A stretch of 7,031 bases of DNA from Anaerolineaceae bacterium. Lineage in GTDB: Bacteria > Chloroflexota > Anaerolineae > Anaerolineales > Anaerolineaceae. A program made the position numbers and the translations under genes. Positions within the stretch are counted from its first letter, which is position 1; each line of letters begins with the position of its first letter. The notes beneath the pieces are model-generated. The model searched no databases. It was not told the origin of the DNA and saw only the letters and a list, made by a program, of their open reading frames with translations. This document shows positions 5,884 through 7,031 of the stretch, in pieces. The stretch covers positions 1 through 7,031 of the forward strand of contig WOZB01000148.1 in assembly GCA_011620445.1 (NCBI GenBank), in the 5' to 3' direction.

Positions 5884-7031
5884 TTAGTTTACCGTAACAA
5901 ACGCACCGTTTTCCACTCTATGGAACTGCGGACCCTCAATATTGCAGTCTCCTACTGGGGCGCAAGTATAGGTACCACTGATACCAGTCCAACCATTCAA
6001 TCCACGCACAGCGTCAACCAGAGCGCCGCGGGGAATGTATAGCGCGCCATCAGCGCCAAGAACTGCCACATCACCGACTTTTTCGATTAAGGCTGTGGTG
6101 CAGTCATAGCTATTCCAGGTGAACGGTGAAAGTTCTCCAGGCCCAACCCCATAAGCGGCTTTGTAAGCTGCATCAAAGGCTTCCTTCTCAGGTGTTTGAG
6201 GTGGTGTGCGAGGAGTAGCATGATACGAACCTTCTGCATTGGCGCCAGCCCGGTTCAGAAAATCTGTACCGAACGTACCATCGCATCCAAAGAAGACTGC
6301 ATTCTCAAGACCGGTCGTCTTCATCTGATTTGCCAAAACGCCAGCATCCTGGGTGTAACCACCGAAGTAGATTAACTCAGGAGACTTGGCGGCAATCGTG
6401 GTCAGTACGGGGGTATAGTCTGCTTCTTTCGAAGTGATACCAATGAATTCCACTACTTCTCCGCCAAGAGCCTCAAATTCAGTCTTTACAATTTCGGCCA
6501 GACCCTTGCCATAATCCTCACCATCATGCATGACAGCGATTTTGCGGAAGCCAAGTACATCATAAATATAGGTGGCAGCGGCTTTGCCCTGTGTGGCATC
6601 AGTGAAAGGCACTCGATTAAACACGGCAGAGCCTTTTTGGGTAAGAGCTGGATTGGTGGCTGAAGGGGAAAGCATAGGAATGCCTTTCGCTTCATAGATC
6701 GGCATGGCAGCCGCGGTTGCACCGGAGAACAGGTGGCCGGCTACAGCGACTAAAGTTTGATCTGCAACAAACTTATTCGCTACAGCCGCTCCGCCTTCAG
6801 CGGTACCGGTGTCATCCTCAGCCATCAATTCGAATGAAAAACCTTTAAGAGGTTCGGCATCGGCAACAGCAATCTTGCCTGATTGTGCGGCGTCGATACC
6901 AAATGAAGCATCACCGCCGGTCATCGGAGAGCCCATCCCGATCTTAATAGTCTGACCAGGCTCTATCTTGGCACATCCGAATCGATCCGCAGTACACTCT
7001 GCTGGAACATCTAAACCAGCCGGTGCAGCTG
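5884..7031 (-). CDS. livK: Branched-chain amino acid ABC transporter substrate-binding protein (5' end outside window)
   Basis: A type I periplasmic-binding-protein fold (Peripla_BP_6/LivJK) that captures the amino acid outside the membrane and hands it to LivHM. The frame is open to the window edge, so 381 C-terminal residues are visible and the signal peptide or lipobox is missing. The mature fold begins at IKIGMGSPMTGGDASFG (28-44). The ligand-site motifs are GHLFSGATAAAMPIYEAKGIPMLSPSATNPALT (98-130), with the Ser and Ala-Thr positions used for the ligand backbone in LivJ-like proteins; the second lobe carries IYFGGYTQDAG (220-230) and FFGCDGTFG (246-254). Cysteines C12 and C19 precede the fold and C355 and C361 lie near the C-terminus, suggesting disulfides. 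The internal ATG at 6936 is not the start, because coding similarity continues upstream of it. The substrate is probably Leu/Ile/Val but is not determined by sequence alone. Confidence 0.92.
   Translation of the reverse strand, partial: AAPAGLDVPAECTADRFGCAKIEPGQTIKIGMGSPMTGGDASFGIDAAQSGKIAVADAEPLKGFSFELMAEDDTGTAEGGAAVANKFVADQTLVAVAGHLFSGATAAAMPIYEAKGIPMLSPSATNPALTQKGSAVFNRVPFTDATQGKAAATYIYDVLGFRKIAVMHDGEDYGKGLAEIVKTEFEALGGEVVEFIGITSKEADYTPVLTTIAAKSPELIYFGGYTQDAGVLANQMKTTGLENAVFFGCDGTFGTDFLNRAGANAEGSYHATPRTPPQTPEKEAFDAAYKAAYGVGPGELSPFTWNSYDCTTALIEKVGDVAVLGADGALYIPRGALVDAVRGLNGWTGISGTYTCAPVGDCNIEGPQFHRVENGAFVTVN

Noticed and set aside
5803..6042. A plus-strand 79-residue open frame across the intercistronic gap and the end of the binding-protein gene.
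   Set aside because: Most of it is antisense to the conserved binding-protein C-terminus, and it runs through the hairpin. No family resemblance is seen.

Overview
The window suggests a monoderm, free-living bacterium, most likely an uncultured Chloroflexota/Anaerolineae member. The basis is protein resemblance recalled from memory: a substrate-binding protein with N-terminal C-x6-C and C-terminal Cys-x5-Cys pairs, and LivH and LivM permeases with N-terminal membrane extensions. No phylogenetic marker lies in the window, so this placement is an inference.

Layout. Bases ~10-1247 hold an apparently intact IS3-family insertion sequence on the + strand, with imperfect 29-bp terminal inverted repeats, orfA, an A7 slippery run and a DDE transposase orfB. 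It abuts the 5' remnant of a second, unrelated transposase on the - strand (~1251-1497, DUF4277/IS1634-like). That remnant has an in-frame TAG and is cut off at the IS3 right end. An AT-rich spacer (1498-1616) follows, with a dyad but no convincing terminator. The remainder (1617-7031) is one co-oriented - strand operon for a branched-chain amino acid (LIV/HAAT-type) ABC importer. In transcription order it is livK-like binding protein (5' end outside the window), livH, livM, livG, livF.

How the genes work together. The binding protein captures an amino acid outside the membrane and delivers it to the LivH-LivM channel. The LivG and LivF ATPases drive transport. The four membrane-complex genes are tightly packed with overlaps of 4, 8 and 23 nt, suggesting translational coupling. 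The only real gap (84 nt) is between the binding-protein gene and livH and contains a perfect 12-bp stem-loop, well placed to let the binding protein be made in excess.

The liv genes are ordinary in kind. The points worth a second look are the ~190-residue membrane extension of LivM, the intercistronic hairpin, the nested IS remnant and the frameshift-dependent transposase. I found no CRISPR array, RNA gene, defence system or clearly new system.
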